Below, piece by piece: positions 38,190 through 48,213 of a stretch of DNA of 64,000 nucleotides. The translations under genes and the position numbers were made by a program. How positions within the stretch are numbered: position 1 is the first letter of the stretch; each line of letters starts with the position of its first letter. Source of the DNA: Ensifer adhaerens (lineage in GTDB: Bacteria > Pseudomonadota > Alphaproteobacteria > Rhizobiales > Rhizobiaceae). The notes under the pieces were generated by a model. The model saw only the letters and a program-made list of their open reading frames with translations. It had not been told where the DNA came from and did no database searches. Location of the stretch: contig NZ_CP118611.1 of the NCBI RefSeq assembly GCF_028993555.1, positions 490,001-554,000 of the forward strand, written 5' to 3'.

Positions 38190-39704
38190 ATGAAGACGAC
38201 GGTCAGTTCCATCGAAGGTTCGCGCCAGCTCCTGTTCATCGGTGGGCAGTTCGTGCCGCCGAAGAACGGCAACTACATCGCCAGTTTCGACCCGACCACG
38301 GGCGAGCCCTGGTATCATTTCGCCGAAGCGGATGCGGATGATGTCGAGGCGGCAGTGGCCGCTGCCAATGCCGCCTTTCGCGATCCGGCCTGGCGCCGCA
38401 TGACGCAGACCGATCGCGGCGCGCTGATGCGCCGGCTCGCCGAACTCGTTCGCGCCAACGCCGACACGCTCGCCGAAATCGAGACACGCGACAACGGCAA
38501 GCTGCTGAAGGAAACCCGGGCGCAGATGCGCTCCATGCCCGACAGCTACCACTATTTCGCCGGCATGGCCGACAAATTGCAGGGCGAGACGATCCCGATC
38601 AATCGTCTCGATACGCTGAACTTCAATCTGCGCGAACCCCTGGGCGTCGTCGGGATGATCACGCCGTGGAACTCGCCGCTGATGCTTCTGACCGGCACGC
38701 TGGCGCCTTGCCTTGCAATCGGCAATACGGTCGTCATCAAGCCCTCGGAACATGCGACCGCCTCGACCTTGGCGCTCGCGGAGCTGATCCACGAGGCGGG
38801 CTTTCCCGCCGGGGTCGTCAATGTAGTGACGGGCACCGGCCAGAGCGCCGGCGAGGCGCTGACCCGCCATCCCGGTGTGGCGAAATACGTCTTCACCGGC
38901 AGCACGGCCACGGGCCGCCGCATCGCCGGTAACGCCGCGCAGAACCTTGTTCCGTGCTCGATGGAACTCGGCGGCAAGTCGCCTCACGTCGTCTTTGGCG
39001 ATGTCGACATCGAACATGCGGTCAACGGCGTCGTCTCCGGGGTCTTCGCAGCCGCTGGCCAGACTTGCGTTGCCGGCTCTCGCTGCTTCGTCGAGGAGCG
39101 CATCTACGATCGCTTCGTTGAGGCGCTCGTCGCCCGAACGCAACGCATCCGCGTCGGTCTCCCGACGGTCGAAGATACCGACATCGGTCCGCTGGCACTC
39201 GCCGATCAGCTCTCCAAGGTCGAATCCTACGTCGCCTCCGGCGTCAGGGAAGGGGCACGCATTGCGGCCGGCGGGCGGCGTCCGCAGCGGCAAGGGCTTT
39301 CGTCAGGGGGCTGGTATTTCGAGCCGACCGTGATGGTCGATGCGGAAAACGACATGACCTTCATGCGCGACGAACTCTTTGGCCCGGTGGTCGGCGTCAT
39401 GCCGTTCCGCGACGAGGAAGAAATGATCCGGCTCGCCAACGACACGCGCTACGGCCTCGCCTCCGGCATCTGGACCAAGGACATCGACCGGGCATTGCGG
39501 TTCGCCAACCGGATCGATGCTGGGACCGTCTGGATCAACACCTACCGCTCCGCCTCGTTCATGTCCGCCAACGGCGGCTTCAAGGAAAGCGGCTACGGCC
39601 GGCGCGGCGGCTTCGAGGTCATGCACGAGTTCTCGCGGTTGAAGAACGTCATCGTCGACTACTCCGGCGCGATGCAGGACCCCTTCGTCATCCGTCTGAA
39701 ATGA
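38190..39704 (+). CDS. NAD(P)-dependent aldehyde dehydrogenase
   Basis: 504 aa. Starts 1 bp after the flavin reductase stop. Catalytic Glu in CSMELGGKSPH, Cys in AAAGQTCVAGSR, NAD-binding FTGSTATGRRIAG. Likely oxidises a semialdehyde produced by ring opening in this pathway; exact substrate unknown. Confidence 0.9.
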   Translation: MKTTVSSIEGSRQLLFIGGQFVPPKNGNYIASFDPTTGEPWYHFAEADADDVEAAVAAANAAFRDPAWRRMTQTDRGALMRRLAELVRANADTLAEIETRDNGKLLKETRAQMRSMPDSYHYFAGMADKLQGETIPINRLDTLNFNLREPLGVVGMITPWNSPLMLLTGTLAPCLAIGNTVVIKPSEHATASTLALAELIHEAGFPAGVVNVVTGTGQSAGEALTRHPGVAKYVFTGSTATGRRIAGNAAQNLVPCSMELGGKSPHVVFGDVDIEHAVNGVVSGVFAAAGQTCVAGSRCFVEERIYDRFVEALVARTQRIRVGLPTVEDTDIGPLALADQLSKVESYVASGVREGARIAAGGRRPQRQGLSSGGWYFEPTVMVDAENDMTFMRDELFGPVVGVMPFRDEEEMIRLANDTRYGLASGIWTKDIDRALRFANRIDAGTVWINTYRSASFMSANGGFKESGYGRRGGFEVMHEFSRLKNVIVDYSGAMQDPFVIRLK

Positions 39705-39738
39705 CAGCAAAAGCACGGGCACAGGAAAGGCAGAAAAC

Positions 39739-40815
39739 ATGAAGTTCGCAGTTTCCCTCACGATGGAACGCTTCTCCCCCGATATTCCGATGGAGCAGGT
39801 GAAGAACAACCTGCTGCACCTTGCGCGGCTTGCCGACGAAGGCGGCTTCGAAACGCTGTGGACCGCCGAACATCACACGCTGGAATGCACGATCTCTCCC
39901 AATCCGTTCCAGACGCTGGTCTGGCTTGCTCAGCACACGGATCGCATCCGGCTCGGCACCTCTACCCTGGTTGCACCCTATTGGAACCCGATCAGGCTCG
40001 CCGGAGAGTCGGCGCTCTGCGATCACCTGACCAACGGGCGCCTGGAGTTCGGCATTGCACGCGGCTCCTACCAGTACGAGTTCGATCGCATGGCAGGCGG
40101 CATGCCTCAGCAGGAGGGCGTGGCCTACATGAAGGAAATCGTGCCGGCCGTGAAGAAGCTCTGGTCCGGTGACTATGCCCATGAGGGGCAATACTGGAAC
40201 TTCCCGATCACGGCGGCCGTGCCGAAGCCGCTGCAGCAGCCTCACCCGCCGATCTGGGTGGCGGCGCGCGATCCCGGAACCTTCGACTGGGCGATCGCGA
40301 ACGGCGCCAGCATCCTGTCGACACCGCTCTCCGCTCCGGAGGTCGAGATCCACGTGCTCGCCGAGAAGTTTCGCAAGGCGGTTGCCGATCATCCTGAAGT
40401 ACGGCGTCCGCGCTTCATGATGCAGCGTCGCACCTGCGTCTACGACCGGCCGGATGGCTGGGAGCGCGCCGTCAAGCACAGCATGGACTACGGCCGCGCC
40501 TTCGAAAACCTCATGCAGAATATCGGGACCGTGCGCGAGGGGTTCCCCGAGGCAGTGCCCTATGAAGCGGTCAAGGGCAAAGACAACTACAATCCGGAAA
40601 ACATCCGCAAGAACCTGATGTTCGGCACGCCGGACGAAGCGATCGAGAAGCTGCTGGTCTATGAGGCCGCCGGCGTAGACCAGTACTGCCTGGGCCTGAC
40701 CTTCAATCTGCCGTTCGAACTGCAGAAGCGGACGCTGGAATTGTTCATCAGGGAAATCATGCCCTTCTTTGCAGCGCGAGAGAAGGAACAGAAGCGCGTT
40801 GCGGTGGGTGGCTGA
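39739..40815 (+). CDS. Luciferase-like (LLM class) flavin-dependent monooxygenase
   Basis: 358 aa TIM-barrel oxygenase using reduced flavin. Motifs: ADEGGFETLWTAEHHTLE, RIRLGTSTLVAPYWNPIRLA, NGRLEFGIARGSYQYEF. It would oxygenate a substrate, with the flavin reductase at 37193 as partner. Same operon, 34 bp after the dehydrogenase. Confidence 0.9.
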   Translation: MKFAVSLTMERFSPDIPMEQVKNNLLHLARLADEGGFETLWTAEHHTLECTISPNPFQTLVWLAQHTDRIRLGTSTLVAPYWNPIRLAGESALCDHLTNGRLEFGIARGSYQYEFDRMAGGMPQQEGVAYMKEIVPAVKKLWSGDYAHEGQYWNFPITAAVPKPLQQPHPPIWVAARDPGTFDWAIANGASILSTPLSAPEVEIHVLAEKFRKAVADHPEVRRPRFMMQRRTCVYDRPDGWERAVKHSMDYGRAFENLMQNIGTVREGFPEAVPYEAVKGKDNYNPENIRKNLMFGTPDEAIEKLLVYEAAGVDQYCLGLTFNLPFELQKRTLELFIREIMPFFAAREKEQKRVAVGG

Positions 40816-40817
40816 CG

Positions 40818-41627
40818 ATGGCAGGGGCTCAGCACCATACCATTGGAGAGGTGACGCTCAACTATCGCATCGAAGGGGAAGGCGAACCGCTCGTCTGCAT
40901 CCACGGCGTCGGCTCGTATCTCGAGGCATGGTCGGGCGTGGTCGAACGCCTGAAGGATCGGTTCACGATCCTGACATTCGACCTTCGCGGTCATGGCCGC
41001 TCCAGCCGAGTCAAGGGCCGCTACGAGATCGATGACTTCGTCAACGAGACGCTGGGCCTCGCCGACGCGGCGGGATTTCCGACCTTCCATCTCGCGGGCT
41101 TTTCGCTGGGCGGCCTGATCGCCCAGCGTCTCGCTCTGACCCATCTGGGTCGTCTGCGCAGGCTGGCGCTCTTGTCGACGGTTGCCGGTCGCACGCCGGC
41201 CGAGCGTGAGCGGGTTCTCGACCGCCTCGCGGCCCTCAGGGCCGGCACGCCTGCCGATCATCACAATGCCTCGCTGTCGCGCTGGCTGACGGAAGAGTTC
41301 CAGGAGAACAACCCGGAGGTAATCCAACGGCTCAGGGCGCGGGACGCCGAAAACGATCCCGATTGCTACGCGGCCGCCTATCGTGTGTTGGCGGAAACGG
41401 ATTTCGGCGGCTTTCTCGACCAGATCCGCTGCCCGACCCTGATCGCTACCGGCGAAGACGATGCCGGCTCCAATCCGCGCATGGCGCGCTACATGCACGA
41501 GCGCATTCCCGGGTCCGAGCTTCGCATCCTGCCGGGCCTGCGCCACTCCATCCTCATCGAGGCGCCCGACGTCGTGGCAACGCTGATGGGCGAGTTTATG
41601 AGCCAGGGGGAGACGGTTGATGGATGA
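40818..41627 (+). CDS. Alpha/beta hydrolase
   Basis: 269 aa. Oxyanion region CIHGVGSYLEAW, nucleophile elbow AGFSLGGLIAQ (Ser about 98), catalytic His in GLRHSILIEAP, acid in TGEDDAGSN. Resembles RutD/PcaD-type hydrolases. Two bp after the monooxygenase gene. Probably hydrolyses the oxidised intermediate. Confidence 0.88.
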   Translation: MAGAQHHTIGEVTLNYRIEGEGEPLVCIHGVGSYLEAWSGVVERLKDRFTILTFDLRGHGRSSRVKGRYEIDDFVNETLGLADAAGFPTFHLAGFSLGGLIAQRLALTHLGRLRRLALLSTVAGRTPAERERVLDRLAALRAGTPADHHNASLSRWLTEEFQENNPEVIQRLRARDAENDPDCYAAAYRVLAETDFGGFLDQIRCPTLIATGEDDAGSNPRMARYMHERIPGSELRILPGLRHSILIEAPDVVATLMGEFMSQGETVDG

Positions 41628-42009
41628 GGAACTGCGGGCAAGGGGAGAAACTATCAGGCGCCAGGTGCTCGGCGACGACTATGTCGATCGCGCAGTCGGC
41701 AACAGCGATGCCTTCTCGCGTCCCTTCCAGGATCTGTTGAACGAGTATTGCTGGGGGACCGCCTGGACGGACGAGGCCCTCGATCTGAAGAGCCGCAGCC
41801 TGCTGAACCTCGGAATGCTTGCAGCGCTCAACCGCATGCACGAATTCGGCATCCATTTCCGCGGGGCGATCCGCAACGGTTTGACGGATGACGAGCTTCG
41901 CGCAGCACTCGTCCAGATCGCGATCTATTGCGGCATTCCCGCGGGCGTCGAAGCCTTCCGTGTGGCGCGTAGCGTCCGCGACGAGATGGCTGAGAAAGGA
42001 GAGCGCTGA
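41620..42009 (+). CDS. Carboxymuconolactone decarboxylase-like protein
   Basis: 129 aa. ATG 41620 (a TTG at 41617 is just before it) with AGGGGGAG upstream; overlaps the hydrolase gene by 8 bp. CMD-family features: YCWGTAWTDEALDLKSRSLL, NLGMLAALNRMHEFGIHFRG, LVQIAIYCGIPAGVEAF. The AhpD-type CxxC is absent, so a PcaC-like decarboxylase rather than peroxidase-type role is favoured. Confidence 0.88.
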   Translation: MDEELRARGETIRRQVLGDDYVDRAVGNSDAFSRPFQDLLNEYCWGTAWTDEALDLKSRSLLNLGMLAALNRMHEFGIHFRGAIRNGLTDDELRAALVQIAIYCGIPAGVEAFRVARSVRDEMAEKGER

Positions 42010-42147
42010 CTTCCACGGTTTCTAGGAAAGGGCAGCGCCGCGCTACCTCGTATCGCCGGAAGACGGAAGGCGGGCTCAGAACTCAAGATCAACCCGATGG
42101 CAGGAAGAGGATCCTGTCAAAACCAGAACGACAAAGGGAACGACAGC

Positions 42148-42978
42148 ATGAACACATTCGCAAAACTCACCGCGGCGGCATCGCTTGCCCTGTCGCTCGC
42201 GACCCTTCCCGCTCACGCCGGTGCCGTGCTCGACCACGTGCTCGATGCAAAGACGCTGAAGGTAGCGACCGACGCCAATTGGGCGCCGCAATCCTTCATG
42301 AACGAGAAGAACGAGATGGACGGCTTTGATGTCGACGTCGCCAAGGAACTCGCCAAGCGATTGGGTGTCGGCGTCGAGTTTGTCACTCCGGGTTGGGACA
42401 TCATCACCGCCGGCAACTGGCAGGGTCGCTGGGACATGCATGTCGGCTCGATGACGCCGACCAAGGAGCGCGCCAAGGTCTTCGATTTCCCGGCCGTCTA
42501 CTACTACACGCCGGCCGCCGTGGCCGTGCACAAGGATAGCCCTGTCGTCGGCCTGATCGATCTGGACGGCAAGGTTGTCGGTGCGACGGCGACGTCCACC
42601 TTCGAAGCCTATGCCAAACAGGATCTGACGCTCGATGCCGCTGGCGCGCCTGCCTTCGAATACACGTTCAAGCCGAAGGAGGTGAAATCCTACGCCAACT
42701 CGACGACCGCGTTTGATGATCTGCGCCTCGGCGACGGTGTCCGCCTCGATGCGGTTGTGTCGTCGCAGCCGAGCATCCGCGATGCGATCAAGGCCGGCTA
42801 TCCGATCAAGCAGGTTGGCGAACCTGTCTTCTACGAGCCGCTGGCAGTCGCCATCGAACATGGCGACCAGGAACTGAGCGACAAGATCGCCGAAGCGATC
42901 AAGGCAATGCAGAGCGACGGCACGCTGAGCAAGCTTTCCGAGAAGTGGTACGGCGTCGACTACACCATCGTGAAGTAA
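42148..42978 (+). CDS. Amino-acid-type ABC transporter substrate-binding protein
   Basis: 276 aa from ATG 42148. Signal peptide MNTFAKLTAAASLALSLATL with cleavage near AHA-GAV. Mature fold of the polar amino acid family (LKVATDANWAPQSF, GFDVDVAKELAKRLGV). It should feed the frameshifted permease gene next to it. Ligand may be the pathway substrate. Confidence 0.9.
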   Translation: MNTFAKLTAAASLALSLATLPAHAGAVLDHVLDAKTLKVATDANWAPQSFMNEKNEMDGFDVDVAKELAKRLGVGVEFVTPGWDIITAGNWQGRWDMHVGSMTPTKERAKVFDFPAVYYYTPAAVAVHKDSPVVGLIDLDGKVVGATATSTFEAYAKQDLTLDAAGAPAFEYTFKPKEVKSYANSTTAFDDLRLGDGVRLDAVVSSQPSIRDAIKAGYPIKQVGEPVFYEPLAVAIEHGDQELSDKIAEAIKAMQSDGTLSKLSEKWYGVDYTIVK

Positions 42979-43036
42979 GGCACCCATATCTGGCGGTCCG
43001 GGAGACCGGACCGCACGTTGTCCAAAGGGACCAAAG

Positions 43037-44010
43037 ATGCTTTATCCGGATACAGTTGAGTCCGAAATACTCGTCCACAAGCCGTGGTTCGTGGCCAGTA
43101 TTTTCGCCACCGTCCTCATTGCCTTCACGGCCTTCGGCCTGACCGGAACGACGATGGGCGAACTGATGCGGCCGGTGATCGGCGAGCCGCTCGAAAGCGG
43201 GTTCTACGGCCGCTTTGCGACCGCGTTCGTGGTGGCAGTGCTGTTCTGCCTCAACATTGTCCTGATCGGTTTTGCGAGCCTCAGGGTCCAGATCGCCGTC
43301 GTCTGGCTCGAGTTGCTCGCGCTGTTCCTCGCCTTCTTCCAGACCTTCAACCTCAGCCTGCCCTTTATCGAGGAGAAGTTGCCGTTCCTCATCACGCAAG
43401 GGTTGGTGACGACGGTCTACGTTTCGGCGATCTCGATCGTGATTGCCTCGGCGATCGCCATCCTCGGCGCCGTGGCCAAGCTATCGAGCAACGGCTTTGC
43501 CTATGCGATTGCCAGCTTCTACACGTCCTTCTTTCGCGGCCTGCCGCTCTTGATGCAGGTCTATCTGATCTATCTCGGCCTGCCGCAGCTAGGCTTCATC
43601 ATCGACGCGGTGCCGGCCGGCATCCTGGCGCTTTCGCTCTGCTACGGGCATACATGACGGAGATCTTCCGCTCCGGCATCCAGAGCATCGACCGCGGCCA
43701 GTGGGAGGCATCGCGCTCCATCGGCTTCGGCTTCGGGCTGACGATGCGCAAGGTCATTCTGCCACAGGCGCTGCCGGTCATCATCCCGCCGACCGGCAAC
43801 CAGTTCATCTCCATGCTGAAAGACAGCTCGCTGGTCTCCGTCATTGGTGTCTGGGAACTGATGTTTCTCGCCCGCACACTTGGCCAGAAGACATTCCAGC
43901 ACATGGAAATGCTCATCTCCGCCGCGATGCTCTACTGGACCATGTCCATCGCTCTCGAGTTGATCCAGTCCCGCATTGAACGTCACTATGCCAGGAGCAA
44001 AGTCAGATGA
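43037..44010 (+). pseudogene. Amino-acid-type ABC transporter permease, frameshifted
   Basis: Frame one runs from 43037 and ends in LSLCYGHT at a stop near 43657; the continuation, AYMTEIFRSGIQSIDRGQWE to 44010, is in another frame. At about 43645 the sequence reads TACGGGCATACATG where TACGGCGCATACATG would restore LCYGAYMTEIF, a family hallmark. So one base is missing. The rest (membrane segments, permease EAA-type loop) is intact, including the 4-bp overlap with the ATPase gene. Either recent inactivation or a sequencing error. Confidence 0.88.
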
Positions 44011-44750
44011 ATGCCGAGACCATCATCGACGTCAGAAACGTTTCCAAATGGTACGGCGCCTTCCAGGTGCTGACGGATATCAACCTGACGGTTCGCAAAG
44101 GCGAGCGCATCGTCATATGCGGCCCGTCCGGCTCCGGAAAATCCACGTTGATCCGTTGCTTCAATCGCCTGGAGGCACACCAGGAAGGTGAGATCGTTGT
44201 CAACGGCATCAACCTGCATACCAAGATGCGCAATGTCTCAGACGTGCGGCGCAATGTTGGAATGGTGTTCCAGCATTTCAACCTGTTTCCGCACATGACC
44301 GTGCTGATGAACTGCATGGTCGGGCCAATGTGGATCAATGGCGTCCCGGAAGCGGAGGCGCGGGCAAGAGCGCTCAATTTCCTGGAGCGGGTACGAATTC
44401 CGGAACAGGCCAACAAGTTCCCCGTCCAGCTTTCAGGTGGACAACAGCAGCGCGTCGCGATCGCGCGCTCGCTCTGCATGCAGCCGGCAGTGATGCTGTT
44501 TGACGAGCCGACATCCGCCCTCGACCCGGAGATGGTGTCGGAGGTTCTGGAAACCATGACGAGCCTGGCGAAGGACGGCATGACGATGGTCTGCGTCACG
44601 CACGAGATGGGGTTTGCCCGGGCGGTTGCCGACCGTGTGATCTTCATGAACTCCGGGCAGATCGTCGAGGAAGCAAACCCGGACGAGTTCTTTACCAATC
44701 CGCGGCACGAGCGGACGAAACTGTTCCTCAGCCAGATCCTGAAGCACTAG
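44007..44750 (+). CDS. Amino-acid-type ABC transporter ATP-binding protein
   Basis: 247 aa, GlnQ-like. Walker [10 protein letters not shown], signature [10 protein letters not shown], Walker [15 protein letters not shown], His in VTHEMGFA. Last transporter gene of the island. The 316-bp stretch 44751-45066 after it holds nothing I can support. Confidence 0.93.
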   Translation: MNAETIIDVRNVSKWYGAFQVLTDINLTVRKGERIVICGPSGSGKSTLIRCFNRLEAHQEGEIVVNGINLHTKMRNVSDVRRNVGMVFQHFNLFPHMTVLMNCMVGPMWINGVPEAEARARALNFLERVRIPEQANKFPVQLSGGQQQRVAIARSLCMQPAVMLFDEPTSALDPEMVSEVLETMTSLAKDGMTMVCVTHEMGFARAVADRVIFMNSGQIVEEANPDEFFTNPRHERTKLFLSQILKH

Positions 44751-45066
44751 CAAGGCATCTCGTCGTCTTCAGGCTCCAAGATCGCCTCGGGGGCGCTTGG
44801 AGCATGGAAGAGCCGATCGCGCCGGGAGCCGACATCATCGATAATGGCCGGTCGCTGGCGCAGCCTGCTGGGGAGGACGTACGCTGCCGCCCAACCATGC
44901 TCGTCTTGCTGCGGACCGACCTGTCGTCGAATTCTGCAGCACCAACCTGATCGCCCGTTGCCGCGATTGACACGATCCGCCGTGTCGACTTTGAATGAGG
45001 CGAGGGCTGTTCGATGATTTGCGCGTTCGGCCAACTGGTTATGTCGAAGCGAGCGGGAGGGCTGCT

Positions 45067-45606
45067 GTGTCGTATATGGATGATTTGGACGTCGCCGATG
45101 CGGCTTTGTTGGTCATGCATTATCAGGCCGACGTCTTTTCGATCCTTGCAAACGAAATTCCAACGGATCTGCTCGACCGCACCAATTTACTGATTGGGCG
45201 GTGGCGTGAAACGGGGAACCCGACGATCTTCGCGAACTTCGCGATCGACTATGATACGCCCAGTGACAACAACATGTTGATCAGCAACATCATGAAGACA
45301 GGGTTCTTTCGTGACCCTGCGCCCGTCAATGGGCTTGATGTAGCCGAAAGCGACTGGCGATACGCATGTCCGCGCGCCAACGTATTTCATGGCACCACCT
45401 TGCACGAGGACCTGCAGGCGAAAGGCATCAAGACGTTGGTCATGGCCGGGATAGCAAGCAGCGGAGTCCTCTTCTCCAGCGTCGGGTGGTCAAGCGATGC
45501 AGACTACAAAGTCTACATCGTCCGTGACTGCTGCTTCGATCCCGACACCGTCGCGCATGACGCACTTTTCCGGACGAGTTTCGCCACCCGGGCTACGATA
45601 GTTTAG
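45067..45606 (+). CDS. Isochorismatase-like protein lacking the usual catalytic residues
   Basis: 179 aa from GTG 45067, chosen for GGGAGG six bases upstream (ATG 45076 is the alternative). Fold pattern of the cysteine hydrolase family: ADAALLVMHYQADVF at the start, LVMAGIASSGVLFSSV, KVYIVRDCCFDPD. The family's Asp after the first strand is replaced (MHYQ) and the nucleophile Cys position reads SSGV. A cysteine-less subfamily with this pattern exists. May act with the island genes, as RutB does in the Rut pathway, but the missing residues argue against the same chemistry. Confidence 0.75.
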   Translation: MSYMDDLDVADAALLVMHYQADVFSILANEIPTDLLDRTNLLIGRWRETGNPTIFANFAIDYDTPSDNNMLISNIMKTGFFRDPAPVNGLDVAESDWRYACPRANVFHGTTLHEDLQAKGIKTLVMAGIASSGVLFSSVGWSSDADYKVYIVRDCCFDPDTVAHDALFRTSFATRATIV

Positions 45607-45860
45607 ATCGCCGCTGATTTCGCCCTCAACCGATCGACCTCTGATGCAAGACGGTGAGCATGCCTGGCGTGATTGCCGCACGTGGGCCGAGAGCCGCCAT
45701 GCGCTCCGGGGCTCTCCAAGTCGGGCATGCAAGACCGCCCTGCCATCGATGGCCGGTTGCAGGAACCTGCCGGAACGGCGAGACGCAATTCAAGCAGCGG
45801 ATCGCCCGCGCAAAGCCTAGCGTGCGCGTTCGGGACCGGTGCGATGTGTGAGATTTGGGG

Positions 45861-47087
45861 TTATCTCACGGCCGTCTTTATCGTGGCTATCCCTTCCAGT
45901 GTTCGATGAACTGGGCACTTGTCGGCAATTTCGGAGATCTTGGCGCGAAGTTCGTCCGAAACCTCGCTGGCGACTGATATGACCCGCTCGAATCGGTCGA
46001 TCTTTCCGCTTTCGGCGCGTTCGGATGCAGCGCATTCTTCGCAATCTCTTGCGTGAACCTTGGAATGCGAGACTTCCACCTTGATGCGCCCCAGCGCCAG
46101 TTTCTTGTGGTCGGCGTAAAGGCGCAGCGTCATCGAAGTGCACGCAGCGAGCCCGATCGCGAGAAAGTCATAAGGCGATGGACCGGAATTCAGCCCGCCC
46201 GCGCTTTGTGGCTCGTCGGCAAAAAGGCGGTGGCTGCCGGCTTGGACCAAGTTCTGAAATTTGCCTTCCCCCGTTTCCATCACGCGAACCTGTTCCGTCG
46301 GCCCCGTGCCCTGTTGCGGGTCCGCCACGAGATAGCGGCCCAGCCATTCGGCAATGATCCGGGCAGCGAAGGCGGCGTCGGCAGGATTGGTTAGCAGATG
46401 GTCAGCCTTGTCCAGGGAGACAAAGCTCTTGGGGTGTTTTGCCGCGTGGAAGATATCGCTCGCATTCTCGATACCGACCGTCTGATCCAACGGCGCATGA
46501 AGAACGAGAAGGGGCTTCTTCAGCTTTGCGACGGCATCGAGGATACGATGCGCGCGGGCGTCTTCGACGAATTGTCTTCTGATCAGGAATTTGCGTCCGG
46601 CAAGATCGACCTTGGCGCTACCGCGATCCTCGATCTCCTCGAGGCTGGCCCCGAGGTTTTTCAGCACATGGCCGACATCGGCGGGTGCGCCGATCGTCGC
46701 CACCGCGCGGACCTCGGGAATGTGCCCGGCAACCGCGAGAACTGCGGCACCGCCGAGGGAATGGCCGATCAACAGTGACGGCGCCTCGAAGTGTCGGCGC
46801 AGATAATCTGCAGCCGAAAGCAGGTCGGCAATGTTGGAGGAGAAATTGGTTGAGGCGAACTCACCCTCGCTCGACCCCAAGCCCGTAAAATCAAAACGAA
46901 GGACCGCGATCCCTTCACGCGCAAGTTCAGCCGCGACGTGACGCACCGCGGCCAAATCCTTGGAACAGGTGAAGCAGTGGGCGAAAATCGCGTAGGCCCG
47001 CACGCGACCGTTGGGAAGGTCGAGGCGCGCGCCGAGGGTCGCGCCGGAATGGCCCGCAAATTCAAGTCGTTGAGTGTTGAAATTCAT
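45861..47087 (-). CDS. Bifunctional alpha/beta hydrolase-OsmC fusion
   Basis: 408 aa. Residues 1-250 are an alpha/beta hydrolase (AIFAHCFTCSKD, Ser in LIGHSLGGAAVL, His in DKADHLLTNP). Residues 270-408 are an OsmC-like domain with the redox Cys in GLAACTSMTLRLYADH and another in ADKCPVHRTLEG. OsmC proteins reduce organic peroxides; the fused form is known in proteobacteria. The gap 45607-45860 before it shows no gene. Confidence 0.9.
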   Translation of the reverse strand: MNFNTQRLEFAGHSGATLGARLDLPNGRVRAYAIFAHCFTCSKDLAAVRHVAAELAREGIAVLRFDFTGLGSSEGEFASTNFSSNIADLLSAADYLRRHFEAPSLLIGHSLGGAAVLAVAGHIPEVRAVATIGAPADVGHVLKNLGASLEEIEDRGSAKVDLAGRKFLIRRQFVEDARAHRILDAVAKLKKPLLVLHAPLDQTVGIENASDIFHAAKHPKSFVSLDKADHLLTNPADAAFAARIIAEWLGRYLVADPQQGTGPTEQVRVMETGEGKFQNLVQAGSHRLFADEPQSAGGLNSGPSPYDFLAIGLAACTSMTLRLYADHKKLALGRIKVEVSHSKVHARDCEECAASERAESGKIDRFERVISVASEVSDELRAKISEIADKCPVHRTLEGIATIKTAVR

Positions 47088-47129
47088 GGCGATGCTCCTT
47101 TGAGGAGAACAAGCATTTGCCTTGGATTT

Positions 47130-47617
47130 TCAGTGGCGTCGCGCGCGGCGCCACTTCGCCGGACTTATCCCGACGGTCTGGTTGAATGCCCTGGTAAAAT
47201 GAATCTGGTCGAAACCCCCAGGACAAGGGCGATTTGAGCAACGGGACATTCAGTAGCCACCAGATAGTCCTTCGCCTTCGAAATGCGCTTCTGCATCAGC
47301 CATTGATGCACCGGCATGCCGGTGGATTGGCGAAACCCGCTGCTGAAGTAGAGCCGCGACAGACCAACGATGCTCGCCAGTTCCCGCAGGTTTGTGCCTT
47401 CCGAAAGATGCGCGCATAGATATTCGGTGATCCGACGCAGTTGGTAATTGGCCAGGCCGGTACGGATCTGACGTTCCGGTCGGCACCGTTCGGGGCCCGA
47501 TAGGCGAAGCAGAAAAGCCAAGGTCAATTTCTCGACGTACAGGTCGTCCGCGTACCCATCTGCGGCGTTGGAATGCTGCGGTACTTCATAGCGCCAAGCC
47601 ATGCTGCTGCCTCCCAC
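47130..47617 (-). pseudogene. AraC-family regulator, truncated and frameshifted
   Basis: Two helix-turn-helix halves are visible: LRELASIVGLSRLYFSSGFR and CPVAQIALVLG. At about 47213-47221 the frame breaks; reading one frame over restores FDQIHFTRAFNQTVGISPAK and a proper stop at 47130-47132. One base appears missing. The N-terminal sensor domain is also mostly gone (about 70 residues remain before the DNA-binding part). It is next to the hydrolase-OsmC gene, its probable former target. Confidence 0.75.
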
Positions 47618-47778
47618 GTCTTGATAACCAGGGTGAGGGTGAGCCTGTGCTCATATCTTATTGACGCCAATTCAGGAGCTTAGGTCAAGAAGGCGAGCTT
47701 GAGGGCGTATCAATCACGGCGTGCCGGCTATATGCATGGGGATGCGGGACGAGTGAGCTTGTTTAGGATGGGATCAAG

Positions 47779-47949
47779 ATGGACGACGACAACATCATCA
47801 AGTTTGAGCGACCGAAGCCAAAGAAGGAGGCCAGGCCGGCCAGTCGAGTGCAGCGAAAGGCGTTGATTTGGTTTGCGCTGGTCGCTGCGTTGATCGGGGT
47901 GTGGTCATACTACCAGTTTGTCGCGCCGCCGAGCTTGCCCGGTCACTAG
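47779..47949 (+). CDS. Small single-pass membrane protein
   Basis: 56 aa, too short for standard ORF lists. Basic N-terminal half (IIKFERPKPKKEARPASRVQ) then one hydrophobic segment (LIWFALVAALIGVWSYYQFV) and a short tail. Likely an inner-membrane protein with N-terminus inside. The stretch 47950-48213 after it has no gene I can support. Confidence 0.6.
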   Translation: MDDDNIIKFERPKPKKEARPASRVQRKALIWFALVAALIGVWSYYQFVAPPSLPGH

Positions 47950-48213
47950 CTTCAAAGACCACGGATTTACCGGCCGTCGTTCGGATGCGCCAAAGGCGGA
48001 TCCGCCCTTGCCGCTGACCCGGCGCGGTAGAACGCCATGCAAATCTAGCCAGCAGGTCGTTCAGGCGCGGGCACGAAATCAGGCGGCGACGGCGGTCTTG
48101 ACGGGGATCGGGCTGTTCGATTTCCGCTCCGCGGCTTACACGGAGTTCCAAAGCCAAATGTGATGGCGACACGGGGTCGGTGGCACGAATGTCGGGAAAC
48201 CGTTCACCACCAT

